From assembly GCF_016863175.1 (NCBI RefSeq), contig NZ_BOOJ01000045.1, positions 1 through 64,000 of the forward strand: a stretch of 64,000 nucleotides of DNA. Direction: 5' to 3'. Positions 38,721-47,807 of this stretch are shown piece by piece; within the stretch, counting starts at the first letter, position 1; each line of letters opens with the position of its first letter. The notes below the pieces were generated by a model. The model ran no database searches, was not told the DNA's origin, and was given only the letters and a program-made list of their open reading frames with translations. The position numbers and the translations under genes are program-made. Origin of the DNA: Paraplanobispora siamensis. Its GTDB lineage: Bacteria; Actinomycetota; Actinomycetes; Streptosporangiales; Streptosporangiaceae.

Positions 38721-40243
38721 CGCGGCCTCAGCGGGCGTCCGGGACGCGCGCCGGTCAGGGCGCCGCCGGCCAGCACCGGGACGCCGCCGACCAGCACGTC
38801 GTCGACGCCCTCGGCCAGGACGCGCGGCCGGGAGTAGTCGGCGGTGTCGCCCACCCGCTCCGGGTCGATCACCACCAGGTCCGCCGCCAGGCCGGGACGG
38901 ATCTCCCCGCGGTCGTGCAGGCGGAAGCGGCGGGCCGGGCCGGCGGCCAGGTGCGCGACCGCCTCCTGCCAGCTCCAGTCGCCCAGCTCGCGGACGTGAC
39001 GGCCGAGGAAGCGGGCGAAGGCGCCGTAGGCCCGGGGGTGCGGGTGCCCGCCGATGTGGATGCCGTCGGAGCCGCCCAGGTGGGCCGGGTGGCGCAGCAG
39101 CAGGCGCATGGAGGCGTCGTCGTTGCCCGGCGGCTGGGCGAACACGCAACTGGCGGCCAGCCGGGTCGCGATCAGCAGCTCGGCGCAGAAGGCGGCGGGC
39201 TCCCGCCCGGCCTCGGCCGCGGCCTCGGCGACGCTGCGGCCCTCGGCCCAGGCCAGGTCCGCGGCGGGCACGTGCGCCAGCACGGCGCGGTGCCAGAGCG
39301 TGGGGTCGGTCTCGCGGGCCAGGCGGCGCCGTACCTCCGGCTCGTGCAGACGCGCCACGATGCGGTCGAGGTCGGGGTCGTCCAGGTCGCGGGGGAGGGC
39401 GACCATCGCCAGGATGCTGAACCCGCTGAGGTAGGGGTAGCTGTCGAAGGTGACGTCCAGACCCGTGGCGAGGGCGTCGTCGACCATGCCCGCCAGCTCC
39501 GGGCCCGGGCCGTGATAGTGCGACACGTGCAGCGCCACCCCGGACCTCTCGGCGATCGCGCGGGCCTCGGCCATGCCGGCGGCCGCCGCCTGCTCGTAGC
39601 CGCGCATGTGGGTGACGTACGGCAGGCCGGCCCGGGCGACGGGCGCGCACAGCGCGGCGAGCTCGGCGGCGTCGCCGTACCGGCCGGGGATGTACTCCAG
39701 GCCGCTGGACAGCCCCGCCGCGCCCTCCTCCAGGCCCCGCTCCACCATGCGCAGCATCGCGGCGGGATCGGCGCCGGCGGCGTGCCGGACCGTGCCGTGC
39801 GGGACCAGGTAGACGGTGTTGAGCGCGGTGGCCCCGTCGTAGGAGGCCAACAGCTCCGCCACGCTCACCGGCCCGTCGCCCAGCAGCGGATGGGCGCCGT
39901 TGATCGCGGCGAAGTACCGGGTGACGAAGCGCAGCGTCGCGGGCGGCGACGGCGCGAAGGACAACCCGTCCTGCCCGAGCACGAAGGTGGTCACGCCCTG
40001 GCGCAGCGCGGCGAGCTGGACGCCGGGGTCCAGCACGGTGGCGTCGCCGTGCACGTGGGCGTCGACGAACCCCGGGACCACCAGCCGGCCGGTGGCGTCG
40101 ATGCGGACGGCGGCGGGGGCGTCCCCGGCCTCGGGCCCGCCGACCGCCTCGATCCGGCCGTCGCGGACGCCGACGTCGGCGGGGTACGGCGGGGCGCCGG
40201 TGCCGTCGACCACCAGACCGCCGTGAATGAGCACATCGAACAC
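38717..40243 (-). CDS. N-acyl-D-amino-acid deacylase family amidohydrolase
   Basis: 508 residues of the amidohydrolase superfamily, D-aminoacylase branch. FVDAHVHGD is the HxH metal motif near residue 65; THMRGYE, HVSHYHGPGP and GSDGIHIG supply later ligands; a C-terminal DLVVIDPERV strand closes the beta-sandwich. Releases D-amino acids from N-acyl forms. GTG 40243 is chosen because a TACTTT box stands exactly 7 nt upstream and no Shine-Dalgarno exists; TTG 40252 is the alternative. Cotranscribed with iclR. Confidence 0.88.
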   Translation of the reverse strand: MFDVLIHGGLVVDGTGAPPYPADVGVRDGRIEAVGGPEAGDAPAAVRIDATGRLVVPGFVDAHVHGDATVLDPGVQLAALRQGVTTFVLGQDGLSFAPSPPATLRFVTRYFAAINGAHPLLGDGPVSVAELLASYDGATALNTVYLVPHGTVRHAAGADPAAMLRMVERGLEEGAAGLSSGLEYIPGRYGDAAELAALCAPVARAGLPYVTHMRGYEQAAAAGMAEARAIAERSGVALHVSHYHGPGPELAGMVDDALATGLDVTFDSYPYLSGFSILAMVALPRDLDDPDLDRIVARLHEPEVRRRLARETDPTLWHRAVLAHVPAADLAWAEGRSVAEAAAEAGREPAAFCAELLIATRLAASCVFAQPPGNDDASMRLLLRHPAHLGGSDGIHIGGHPHPRAYGAFARFLGRHVRELGDWSWQEAVAHLAAGPARRFRLHDRGEIRPGLAADLVVIDPERVGDTADYSRPRVLAEGVDDVLVGGVPVLAGGALTGARPGRPLRPR

Positions 40244-40250
40244 GCTGGTC

Positions 40251-40279
40251 AAAGTAGGAGAAACCAGGGCATGCTGTCA
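40251..40279 (-). promoter_or_regulatory. Promoter of the aminoacylase-iclR operon
   Basis: Reading leftward: -35 GTGACA (40279-40274), 17-bp spacer, -10 TACTTT (40256-40251), then 7 nt to the GTG start. The geometry predicts a leaderless mRNA. Confidence 0.6.
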
Positions 40280-40294
40280 CGTTCGCGGTACATC

Positions 40295-40309
40295 ATTGTG
40301 CACTGCACA
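40295..40309. promoter_or_regulatory. Candidate IclR operator palindrome
   Basis: TTGTGCA-C-TGCACAA is a 15-bp inverted repeat with 7-bp perfect arms, centred about 59 bp upstream of the predicted operon start. Its position beside the iclR operon makes it the likely autoregulator site. Confidence 0.55.
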
Positions 40310-40432
40310 ACAGATGTGCTGTGCGGTGCGTGCCGTGGGCGTCATACGGCGGCACACAGCAGGGCGGGATTTCCTCCTTGTTGTGAAATCTCGTAGGTTG
40401 TCTGCTGATTCGGACAGCGAAAGGCGGGCCAG

Positions 40433-40639
40433 ATGTCGGCGGAGCGGTTGGCGGAGCTGCGAGAGGCGTTCACCGCCATCGATGGCGACGGTGACGGGTT
40501 CATCACGGAGAAGGAGCTCGTCCGGCACTTCCCGGACCTGCCGGCCGAGGCGATCGGCTCGCTGAACCGCGTCGGCGACGCCGACGGCGACGGGCGGTTC
40601 TCCTTCGAGGAGTTCGTCAGGGTGATGTCGCAGGACTGA
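40433..40639 (+). CDS. Two-EF-hand calcium-binding protein
   Basis: 68 residues with two canonical EF-hand loops: DGDGDGFITEKE (about 18-29) and DADGDGRFSFEE (about 49-60), each with acidic ligands at positions 1, 3, 5 and 12. Resembles small actinobacterial calmodulin-like (CabB/CabC type) proteins that buffer or sense Ca2+. No signal peptide. ATG 40433 follows GAAAGGCGGG. Monocistronic, ending at a strong hairpin. Confidence 0.92.
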   Translation: MSAERLAELREAFTAIDGDGDGFITEKELVRHFPDLPAEAIGSLNRVGDADGDGRFSFEEFVRVMSQD

Positions 40640-40663
40640 CCGGCACGGGTGACCGGCCGGTAC

Positions 40664-40704
40664 GGGGATCCGGGTGCGCCGCCCGGCGGCGCACCCGGAT
40701 CCCC
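40664..40704. terminator. Bidirectional terminator (20-bp stem)
   Basis: A perfect 20-bp inverted repeat (40664-40683 with 40685-40704) around a single base lies between the convergent EF-hand gene and the 83-aa gene; in practice the loop would open to about 5 nt. Confidence 0.8.
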
Positions 40705-40712
40705 GGCGTCCG

Positions 40713-40964
40713 TCAGGCGCCCAGATCCCGCACGATGTTGTCGAGCCGGTCGGCCAGGGTGTCGATCTGCTGTTCGGTGAGCGTGTCGCCGCCCGGCATC
40801 AGCCTGGTCAGGTCCCGCTTGCTCGCGATGACCAGCCCGCGGTGGGCGTCGTCGATCTCCTTCTCCGGCAGGACGATGCAGTCCCCCCGTACGAAGACCA
40901 GGGTGGCGTCGGGATCCGGTGACTCCAGCAGCCGCCGGACGCATTCGCGGTCGATGAGCGCCAT
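40713..40964 (-). CDS. 83-aa protein of unknown function
   Basis: ATG 40964 lies behind a strong AAGGAGG. The product is acidic with an N-terminal helix (LIDRECVRRLLESPDPDATL), a beta stretch (LVFVRGDCIVLP) and a C-terminal helix rich in Asp/Leu. No known domain recognised. The convergent terminator and good ribosome site support a real gene. Divergent from the alcohol dehydrogenase across 250 bp. Confidence 0.7.
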   Translation of the reverse strand: MALIDRECVRRLLESPDPDATLVFVRGDCIVLPEKEIDDAHRGLVIASKRDLTRLMPGGDTLTEQQIDTLADRLDNIVRDLGA

Positions 40965-41217
40965 GGGGCGCCTCCTTACCTGGTAGTCCGCTTTCTGCCT
41001 CTGTGGCGTTTTCCGCGGGTCTCCCGCTTCCTGCCCCGATATCGACGGGGGAACCGCGGATGGGACCCGCCGCGGGGACCGCCGGCGGCTGGAGAGATCA
41101 TTACTCGCGTCAACGCAGTTCCGGAGCGTCGCCGGGTACGGGCACATCGGCGGCGCGCCGCCGCGGCGCGCGCCCGCGCACCGCGACACCTCACGCCCAC
41201 GCACCGGGAAAGACCTC

Positions 41218-42270
41218 ATGACCGACACCATGCTCGCCGGGCGCCTCGACGTCCGGAACAAGACCTTCGCCGTCGAGGAAGTTCCCGTCCCCGAACCCGG
41301 ACCGGGCGAGGTGAGGATCAAGGTGAAGGCGGCCGGCGTGTGCCTGTCGGACGTGCACCTGATCGACGGCAGCCTGAACCCGCTCTTCCTGGCCTCCGAC
41401 AAGGTCACCCTCGGCCACGAGGTCTCCGGCGTGATCGACGCCCTGGGGCCGGACGTCCCCGGCGCCTGGACGGCCGGGCAGCGCGTCCTGCTGCAGGCGG
41501 GGGAGCGCTGCGGGCAGTGCGCCAACTGCGTGCGCTTCGTCGAGCCGTGCCAGCAGGTCCGCACCCGCGGGGTCGACTACGACGGGGGCTGGGCGGAGTA
41601 CGCCCTGGCCACCCACCACACCCTCGTCGCGATCCCGGACGGCCTGCCGTTCGAGCAGGCGGCCATCATCCCCGACGCCGTCTCCACCCCCTGGGCCGCG
41701 ATCGTCGCCACGGGCGAGGCCCGGCCCGCCGTACCGGCCGGGGTGTGGGGCGTGGGCGGGCTCGGGGCGCACGCCGTCCAGCTCCTGCGCCTGGTCGGCG
41801 CCGCCCCGATCATCGCCGTCGACCCGATCGAGGCCGCCCGTGAGCGAGCCCTGGACTTCGGCGCCGACCTCGCCCTGGATCCCGCCGCTGCCGACCTGCG
41901 CGACCGGCTGCTGGCCGCCACCGGAGGACGGGGCCTGGACCTGGCCCTCGACATGGCCGGGGTGCCCGCCGTACGGGAGCAGGCCGTCTCCTGCCTGGCG
42001 CCCGGCGGCCGGCTCGTGCTGGTCGGCCTGACGCCCGCGCCGCTCACCGTCACCCACAGCATCCCGTTCTCCTACTTCGGCCAGCGGATCCTGGGGCACT
42101 ACGGCTCCGGGCCCGGGCACGTCGACCAGCTGGTCGACCTCACCCGCCACCACCGCCTGGACCTGGCCCGCTCCATCAGCGGCACCGTCCCCCTGGCGGA
42201 CGCGGCCGCCGCCGTACAGCGCCTGGAACGCAAGGAGGGCAACCCGGTCCGCCTGATCCTGACGCCCTGA
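41218..42270 (+). CDS. Zinc-dependent alcohol dehydrogenase (MDR family)
   Basis: 350 residues. Catalytic zinc ligands sit in VCLSDVHL and LGHEVSG; the structural zinc site CGQCANCVRFVEPC has four cysteines; the Rossmann motif is GVGGLGAHAVQLLRLVGA. ATG 41218 has only a weak GGGAAAG site. Substrate unknown; primary or secondary alcohols by family. It ends convergent with the ADP-ribosylglycohydrolase gene. Confidence 0.88.
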   Translation: MTDTMLAGRLDVRNKTFAVEEVPVPEPGPGEVRIKVKAAGVCLSDVHLIDGSLNPLFLASDKVTLGHEVSGVIDALGPDVPGAWTAGQRVLLQAGERCGQCANCVRFVEPCQQVRTRGVDYDGGWAEYALATHHTLVAIPDGLPFEQAAIIPDAVSTPWAAIVATGEARPAVPAGVWGVGGLGAHAVQLLRLVGAAPIIAVDPIEAARERALDFGADLALDPAAADLRDRLLAATGGRGLDLALDMAGVPAVREQAVSCLAPGGRLVLVGLTPAPLTVTHSIPFSYFGQRILGHYGSGPGHVDQLVDLTRHHRLDLARSISGTVPLADAAAAVQRLERKEGNPVRLILTP

Positions 42271-42299
42271 CGCCCTGGCCCGGCAGCCCGGCGGGCCTG

Positions 42300-43439
42300 T
42301 CAGCTCGACGGATAACGGGAGTCGAGGTCGCCGGCCGGAGCGGAGGCTCCGGTGAAGGCGGCGGTGAAGTCGTCGGCGACCTGCAGGATGGTCTCGCGTC
42401 CCTCGACCGCGCGCGCCCAGTCGGCGGGCACGGCGTCCTCGCCGTACGCCGCGCCGATGATGTTGCCGCAGATCGCGCCGGTGGAGTCGGCGTCGCCGGA
42501 GTGGTTGACCGCCAGCAGCAGGGCCCGGCGCGGGTCGGGCTCGACCAGGGCGCAGTAGACGGCGATGGCCAGGGCCTCCTCGGCGACCCAGGCGCCGCCC
42601 AGGCTCTCCACCCTCTCCGGGGTGGGATCGCCCTTCCCGGCCAGCCGCCGGGCGGCGCGCAGGGCCAGGCCGGTCTCCCGGTGCTCGGCGCTCTGACCGT
42701 CGAAGGCGGACAGCCATCCCTCGGCCATCGCGACGGCCCGCGGCAGGGGGTCTCCCTGGACGAGCCTGCCGATGAGGCAGGCCAGGGCGCCGGAGGAGAT
42801 GGCGGCGGTGGGATGGCCGTGGGTGATGCGGGAGGCGGTGACGGCCAGGGTGACGGGGTCGTCGAGCGATCCGGCCGCCGGGGCCGTGCCGTCACCGTTC
42901 CCCGCGGCCGAGCCGGGCTCCCACGCCTCCGGCAGGAGACCGAACGGCGCCGAGCGCATCACCGTGCCGCAGCCCTTGGAATGGGAGTTGACGGGCCCGT
43001 GGTCCAGGGGCGACCCGGGCGGGGGCGGGACGATGCCGGAGCCCAGGCCGGACAGGCAGGCGTTGCCGGGCGCACGGCGGGCGTACAGCCACTTCTGCGT
43101 GCGCAGCCAGCCGGTGCGGAATCCGGCGCTCCCGGAGTACGGCCCCCTGTGCGCCTGGGTGTCGAGCCAGCGCAGGTAGGCCTCGCGGATCCCGATGACG
43201 GCGTCGCCGCCGTGCAACCGGGCGCGGATCAGCCCTTCGGCGGTGAACAACGTCATCTGGGTGTCGTCGGTGATCTCGGTCTCGACCATCTCCGTGAGAC
43301 CGGCGGGACCGAAGCGCGAGCGGATCTGGCCCATCGACATGAACTCGACGGGATTGCCGAGCGCGTCGCCGACGGCACCGCCGAGCAGGCACCCCCGCAC
43401 GCGGGAGCCGTACGGAACCGTCTCGGGCGAGTCGTTCAT
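42300..43439 (-). CDS. ADP-ribosylglycohydrolase family protein
   Basis: 379 residues, all-helical ARH fold. Metal-binding segments are GGAVGDALGNP near the start, TDDTQMTLF, and NHSGDADSTGAICGN near the C-terminus, the two-Mg site that hydrolyses ADP-ribose linkages. ATG 43439 follows GGAAGGA. A 20-residue Gly/Asn insert interrupts the middle. It may reverse mono-ADP-ribosylation; no toxin or DraT partner is adjacent. Confidence 0.9.
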   Translation of the reverse strand: MNDSPETVPYGSRVRGCLLGGAVGDALGNPVEFMSMGQIRSRFGPAGLTEMVETEITDDTQMTLFTAEGLIRARLHGGDAVIGIREAYLRWLDTQAHRGPYSGSAGFRTGWLRTQKWLYARRAPGNACLSGLGSGIVPPPPGSPLDHGPVNSHSKGCGTVMRSAPFGLLPEAWEPGSAAGNGDGTAPAAGSLDDPVTLAVTASRITHGHPTAAISSGALACLIGRLVQGDPLPRAVAMAEGWLSAFDGQSAEHRETGLALRAARRLAGKGDPTPERVESLGGAWVAEEALAIAVYCALVEPDPRRALLLAVNHSGDADSTGAICGNIIGAAYGEDAVPADWARAVEGRETILQVADDFTAAFTGASAPAGDLDSRYPSS

Positions 43440-43602
43440 GATCGGTCCTTCCGGAGGGGGTCGGCCGGGACGTCCCGGAGGGAGAAAGTATGGCCCGGGA
43501 ACGGGGTCGCGGGGGAGGACCGGCCCGTGATCACGGCCGTCCTGCGTGAGTATGCTGCTGGGCGGTCGCAACATCCGGATCACCCGGGCGGGAGGGACGC
43601 CG

Positions 43603-44382
43603 ATGACCGCGGGCGGGACGGTCGTGGTGCGCAGGGACGGGCCGGTGACGCTGGTCGGGATCAACCGGCCGGAGCGCCGCAACGCCGTGGACGGGCCGAC
43701 CGCGCGGGCGCTGGCCGAGGCGTTCCGCGCCTTCGACGCCGATCCCGGGGCCGCCGTCGCGATCCTGTACGGCGAGGGCGGGACGTTCTGCGCGGGCGCC
43801 GACCTGAAGTCGCTGGGCACCGCGGCGGCCAACCGCGCCGAGCCGGACGGCGACGGCCCGATGGGGCCGACCCGGATGCGGCTGTCCAAACCGGTAATCG
43901 CCGCCGTCAGCGGGCACGCCGTGGCGGGCGGGCTCGAACTCGCGATCTGGGCGGACCTGCGGGTGGCCGACGAGACTGCCGTCTTCGGGGTCTTCTGCCG
44001 CCGCTGGGGCGTCCCGCTGATCGACGGCGGCACCGTACGGCTCCCGCGCCTGATCGGCGAGAGCCACGCGATGGACATGATCCTCACCGGGCGTCCGGTG
44101 GACGCGGCCGAGGCGTTGCGGATGGGCCTGGCCAACCGGGTCGTCCCGGCCGGGCGGGCGCTGGAGGCCGCGCGCGAGCTGGCGGCGCGGCTGGCCGCCT
44201 TCCCGCAGACCTGCATGCGCCGCGACCGGGCCTCGGTCCTGGACCAGCACGGCCTTGACGAGCGGCAGGCGCTGGCGTCCGAGTTCCGCCACGGCCAGGT
44301 CTCGCTGGGCGCGGACACGGCCGCCGGCGCGGCGCGTTTCGCCGCCGGGGCCGGCCGGCACGGCTCCTTCGACGACGCCTGA
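43603..44382 (+). CDS. Enoyl-CoA hydratase/isomerase (crotonase) family
   Basis: 259 residues. The oxyanion-hole segment GTFCAGADLKSLG and the VSGHAVAGGLELAIWADLRVA block with second-site GVFCRRWGVPLIDGG are typical of the crotonase fold. The usual catalytic glutamates are partly replaced, so hydratase activity is not certain. ATG 43603 follows GGGAGGGA; an ATG at 43546 gives 19 poorly conserved residues. Confidence 0.88.
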   Translation: MTAGGTVVVRRDGPVTLVGINRPERRNAVDGPTARALAEAFRAFDADPGAAVAILYGEGGTFCAGADLKSLGTAAANRAEPDGDGPMGPTRMRLSKPVIAAVSGHAVAGGLELAIWADLRVADETAVFGVFCRRWGVPLIDGGTVRLPRLIGESHAMDMILTGRPVDAAEALRMGLANRVVPAGRALEAARELAARLAAFPQTCMRRDRASVLDQHGLDERQALASEFRHGQVSLGADTAAGAARFAAGAGRHGSFDDA

Positions 44383-44392
44383 CAGCCGGGGA

Positions 44393-44424
44393 GGTCTCCC
44401 GCCGGGTGGGGCCGGCGGGGGACC
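44393..44424. terminator. Bidirectional terminator
   Basis: A 13-bp inverted repeat with one G-U pair (44393-44405 with 44412-44424) lies between the convergent crotonase and exported-protein genes. An 18-bp duplication of the exported protein's stop region follows at 44432-44466. Confidence 0.6.
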
Positions 44425-44451
44425 TGGTGGTCGTCAGGCCTCGGGGATTCG

Positions 44452-44982
44452 TCAGGCCTCGGGGATGGAGTACCACTCGCCCTTGTTGGACACGCGGTGG
44501 TCATGCTTGCCGATCTGGCTCACGCGGACCTTGACGGCGCTCACGTCGTGCTTGCGGAAGACGAACTCCTTGGCGTGCTCACCGTAGTGGCACCACTTGT
44601 AGGAAGGGGCCTCATACCACTTCCCGTGGGGGGCGCCGAGGCGCTGGACCTTGAACTCGACATAGGCGCACTTGTGGGGACGGTGGTCCAGGTCCCGCAG
44701 TTCCCCCTTCACAGTGACCTTGTTCGACTCGCCTGCGAGGCTCCCCTCGATGCGGATGGTGCCCCGGGCCTTGGCCAGCTGGTGCCTGGCGAAGTACGGC
44801 CCCCACGGATAGTCGTCGTAGTCGTGGGTGACGGTGGGGTCGGGCGTGGGCGCAAGGGTGACCGTGCCCGTGGAGGCACTGGCGGCCGGGAGCGTGACGG
44901 CGGCGGCGACGGTGAGGACGGTGGCGCCGCCGGCGCCGGCGATCACGGCCGCGGCGAGCAGGGTACGGATCGAGCGGTGCAT
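44452..44982 (-). CDS. Secreted protein, unknown function
   Basis: 176 residues. A Sec signal peptide (basic MHRSIR, then LLAAAVIAGAGGATVLTVAA, cleavage near ASAS) precedes a mature domain rich in Lys, His and Tyr with two cysteines (HKCAYVEF, YKWCHYGEH) that could form a disulfide. Beta-strand alternation suggests a small extracellular beta domain. ATG 44982 follows AGGAGGAG. No family recognised. Confidence 0.75.
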   Translation of the reverse strand: MHRSIRTLLAAAVIAGAGGATVLTVAAAVTLPAASASTGTVTLAPTPDPTVTHDYDDYPWGPYFARHQLAKARGTIRIEGSLAGESNKVTVKGELRDLDHRPHKCAYVEFKVQRLGAPHGKWYEAPSYKWCHYGEHAKEFVFRKHDVSAVKVRVSQIGKHDHRVSNKGEWYSIPEA

Positions 44983-45150
44983 CGAGCTCCTCCTGAAGCG
45001 GAAGGCCGGCCCGGCGGACGGGACCGCCGGGCGGGAACGGGAAAGCGGGCCCGGGTCACCGGGTCCGCCGTGGTCCGGGCACCGTGTCCTTTGATCACGG
45101 CGCCTCGACCGAAGGGCGTGACATCCCGTTCCATCCGTGCGGACCGCCGG

Positions 45151-47121
45151 TCAGCGGGGGTGGTAGGAGCAGCGCAGACCGGTGTGGACGGTGGCCCGCA
45201 GCTCCTCGCCGATCATCGGGTCGGACGCGGTGATGCGGGCCAGGGCGCGCCGGATGGCCTTGCCCACGGCGATCCTGGCCCGTTCCTGGTCGTCGGTGAA
45301 CCGGCGCGCGCGCCCGCCCAGGCCGGTGGCGGCGGTCAGCTCGGCCAGCAGCCAGTCACGCTCGGCGCGCAGGGCCTCGGCGCGCCCGGCGTCGTCGAGC
45401 GACTCCGACTCCTCGATCTCCGCCTCGAGGTGGGACAGCCGTTCCCGGTAGGCGAGCCTGGCCTGCTCGTCCAGGAGCGGCTGGGCCGATGCGGCCTCGT
45501 CGCCGGGCGCCTCCCCGTCGGGGACGGCCGGGCCCTCGCCGGGCGGGCACGGGCCCGTGACGAGGTCGACGGCCCGGATCTCCCGGCCCGGATTGGCGAT
45601 CAGGATCGCCAGGTGCCGCATGCCCACGCTGTCGTCGGCCAGGACGCTGCGGCCCGCCAGTTCGAGCAGCCACCTGCGGCCCCGGCGCCGGCACACCGCC
45701 GGGGCCGGTGCGCCGCCCGGTCGTACCGCGTGCGGTGTCGCCCAGCCGGACAGCACCATGCCCAGCCGGTCGGCCTCCTGCTCCGCCAGGGTCAGCGCCC
45801 TCCGGGCCGCCTCGTCCCGCACCCCGTGCCGCATCCGCAGCGCGTGGCCCAGCCGCCAGCGGGACAGGGCCACGGCCGGCCGGTGACCGAGCGCCAGGTT
45901 GTCCTCGACGGCCTGCCCGAAGTGCTCCACGGCCCGGTCCAGCCGCCCGGCGGTGAGCGAGGCCGTACCCAGGGCCAGATGGGTGGAGCCGAAGCACACC
46001 ACGCCGAGGCTGGCGATCATCGGGAGCCGGGCGAACGGCGCGAGCAGGTCGTAGGCCCGGGCGGCGGTGTCGCCGTCGTCGAGCAGATGGGCGGCCTCCA
46101 CCACGCCGTGCATCGCCGCCAGCCAGCTCCTGCTCTGGGGCAGCTCCGTCAGCCCGGCTCCGCGCAGCCGGGCCAGCATGCCGCGGGCCAGGCTCTCGTC
46201 TCCGGCAGCGGCGGCGGCCACCGCCAGGACCGCGAAGTAGGCGTAGTCGGCCGAGCCCAGAGCGGGATTGCGCACCAGCTTCTCCAGGACCGGGACGAGC
46301 TCGCCGATGCGGCCCTGGTACCAGCGGATCGCCGCGATCTGCGCGCCGTGCCATCCGACGGCGTCGTCGTCACCGGCGGCGTGACCCCGCTCGGCGCAGG
46401 AGGCAGCCAGCGTCTCGGCCCGGGTGAGGCGTCCGGCGCGGATGGCGAGCATGACCTCGATCGTGTCCACCACGAATCCGACCGCCAGATGGTCCTCCAC
46501 CGCCAGCAGGTCGCGCAGCTCCTGCAGGGACCGTTCGGCGTGCGCGTCGGCGGTCAGCAGCAGATCGACGCTGCGCCACATCAGCCCCATGAGCGCGTCG
46601 CCGCGGCGGCCGGTCCTGGCCGCCACGGCGATCAGCTCCTGGGCCAGCTCCAGCCGGAGCTCCCGGTACCGGGGATCCATCAGGCACAGGTGGGCCATGC
46701 TCAGCGTCTCCGCCTCCGCCACCGCGTCACCGCTGTCCCTGGCCTCGGCCAGCACCCGCAGGATGGAGTCGTGCGCGCCGCGGCGGTAGTCCTCCTCGCC
46801 GCACAGCCTGGCGCGCAGCCGTATCCCCAGCGGGGTCCGCGGGTCGACGGCCGCCAGGGCGCGCTGCTGGCGCGCCCGCGTCGTGGCCGCCTCGGCGGCG
46901 GTGCGGTGCTCCTGCAACCACACCCCGCCCAGGCCGACGGCGGCCCGTGCCATCGCCGGGCCGTCGCCCAGCCGCTCGGCCGCGCTGTAGGCCAGGTCGA
47001 ACCACCACCGGGCGGTCTGCAGGTCGCCCTCGGCGTGCAGGGCGCGCTCGGCCGCCATGAGCGATGACTCGACGTCACCGTGGGCCTGTGAGCTTTCTCG
47101 CAGGTGGTACACGACGTTCAT
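45151..47121 (-). CDS. Large TPR-repeat regulator-like protein
   Basis: 656 residues, mostly TPR-like helical repeats (about 1-460), then a domain with LAGRSVLADDSVGMRHLAILIANPGREIRAVD, a pattern seen in actinobacterial winged-helix regulators (written here as two segments, LAGRSVLADDSVGMRHL and AILIANPGREI). A coiled coil (LSHLEAEIEESESLD) and a basic end (AIRRALARI, HTGLRCSYHP) follow. No ATPase motif is visible. ATG 47121 is 6 nt after GGGGGGA. Cytoplasmic signalling regulator by inference. Confidence 0.65.
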   Translation of the reverse strand: MNVVYHLRESSQAHGDVESSLMAAERALHAEGDLQTARWWFDLAYSAAERLGDGPAMARAAVGLGGVWLQEHRTAAEAATTRARQQRALAAVDPRTPLGIRLRARLCGEEDYRRGAHDSILRVLAEARDSGDAVAEAETLSMAHLCLMDPRYRELRLELAQELIAVAARTGRRGDALMGLMWRSVDLLLTADAHAERSLQELRDLLAVEDHLAVGFVVDTIEVMLAIRAGRLTRAETLAASCAERGHAAGDDDAVGWHGAQIAAIRWYQGRIGELVPVLEKLVRNPALGSADYAYFAVLAVAAAAAGDESLARGMLARLRGAGLTELPQSRSWLAAMHGVVEAAHLLDDGDTAARAYDLLAPFARLPMIASLGVVCFGSTHLALGTASLTAGRLDRAVEHFGQAVEDNLALGHRPAVALSRWRLGHALRMRHGVRDEAARRALTLAEQEADRLGMVLSGWATPHAVRPGGAPAPAVCRRRGRRWLLELAGRSVLADDSVGMRHLAILIANPGREIRAVDLVTGPCPPGEGPAVPDGEAPGDEAASAQPLLDEQARLAYRERLSHLEAEIEESESLDDAGRAEALRAERDWLLAELTAATGLGGRARRFTDDQERARIAVGKAIRRALARITASDPMIGEELRATVHTGLRCSYHPR

Positions 47122-47237
47122 GGACATCCCCCCGGCCGGGCCGGCTCGGCGATCTCTCACCCGGCTGCGGTGCCCAACCATGCGACGACCCGGTAGGCGG
47201 TGACTTGACGGCCGCTTAACGCGCCTCAGCAGCTGCC

Positions 47238-47603
47238 TCAGTAACTGAAGGTCGTGGCGCCCTCGTCGCCGATCCACTGCCACATCGGGACGGTCCCGGC
47301 CAGCTCCGCTCCCTCGATCAGCCCGCTCTTGTCGAGCCTGCGGGAGTCGAAGCAGATGGGGCAGACCATGTACCGCCCGCCCGCCTTGGCGTAGCGCGCC
47401 AGCAGATCCGCCAGCGGCGGACACCCCTCGCACGCGACTCCGGTGGCGACGCCCTCCAGGGCCAGCCGGGTGGCCTCCTTGGTGAGGAACATCAGCGTCG
47501 GACGGCCCTGCTCGGCCGCGCCGACCGCGACCAGGAACGCCACCGTGACCCGCTCGGGGTCCTCCAGCCCGGTGGTCAAACTGATTACTGCCTTGCCTGC
47601 CAT
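47238..47603 (-). CDS. DsrE/DsrF-like family protein
   Basis: 121 residues with a Rossmann-like DsrE fold (AVISLTTGLEDPERVTVAFL, LMFLTKEATRLAL). Two cysteine sites are visible, ACEGCPPL and VCPICFDSR; DsrE-type cysteines carry sulfur. ATG 47603 follows AAAGGAGAG. Divergent from the LuxR-type ATPase regulator, which may control it. Confidence 0.85.
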   Translation of the reverse strand: MAGKAVISLTTGLEDPERVTVAFLVAVGAAEQGRPTLMFLTKEATRLALEGVATGVACEGCPPLADLLARYAKAGGRYMVCPICFDSRRLDKSGLIEGAELAGTVPMWQWIGDEGATTFSY

Positions 47604-47794
47604 ACGGCTCTCCTTTGACGGATGTGATGGAACGTGCCAGCGCGTCTCCCGCCCGGGGCGTCCCGGGGCGTGGGGTATCGCCGGATGCGGCAATTGCACC
47701 GCGCGCCCGGGGCGCCGGACATCCGTGCTCAGTACGGAAATCCGCCACGGAGAACCCGCTCCGCGCCGGACATGGACACCCGCCCGGATGGCGA

Positions 47795-47800
47795 CATACT
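47795..47800 (+). promoter_or_regulatory. Candidate -10 box of leaderless LuxR-type regulator
   Basis: CATACT is followed by exactly 7 nt and the ATG at 47808; there is no Shine-Dalgarno. No convincing -35 is visible. Confidence 0.4.
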
Positions 47801-47807
47801 CGGATTC

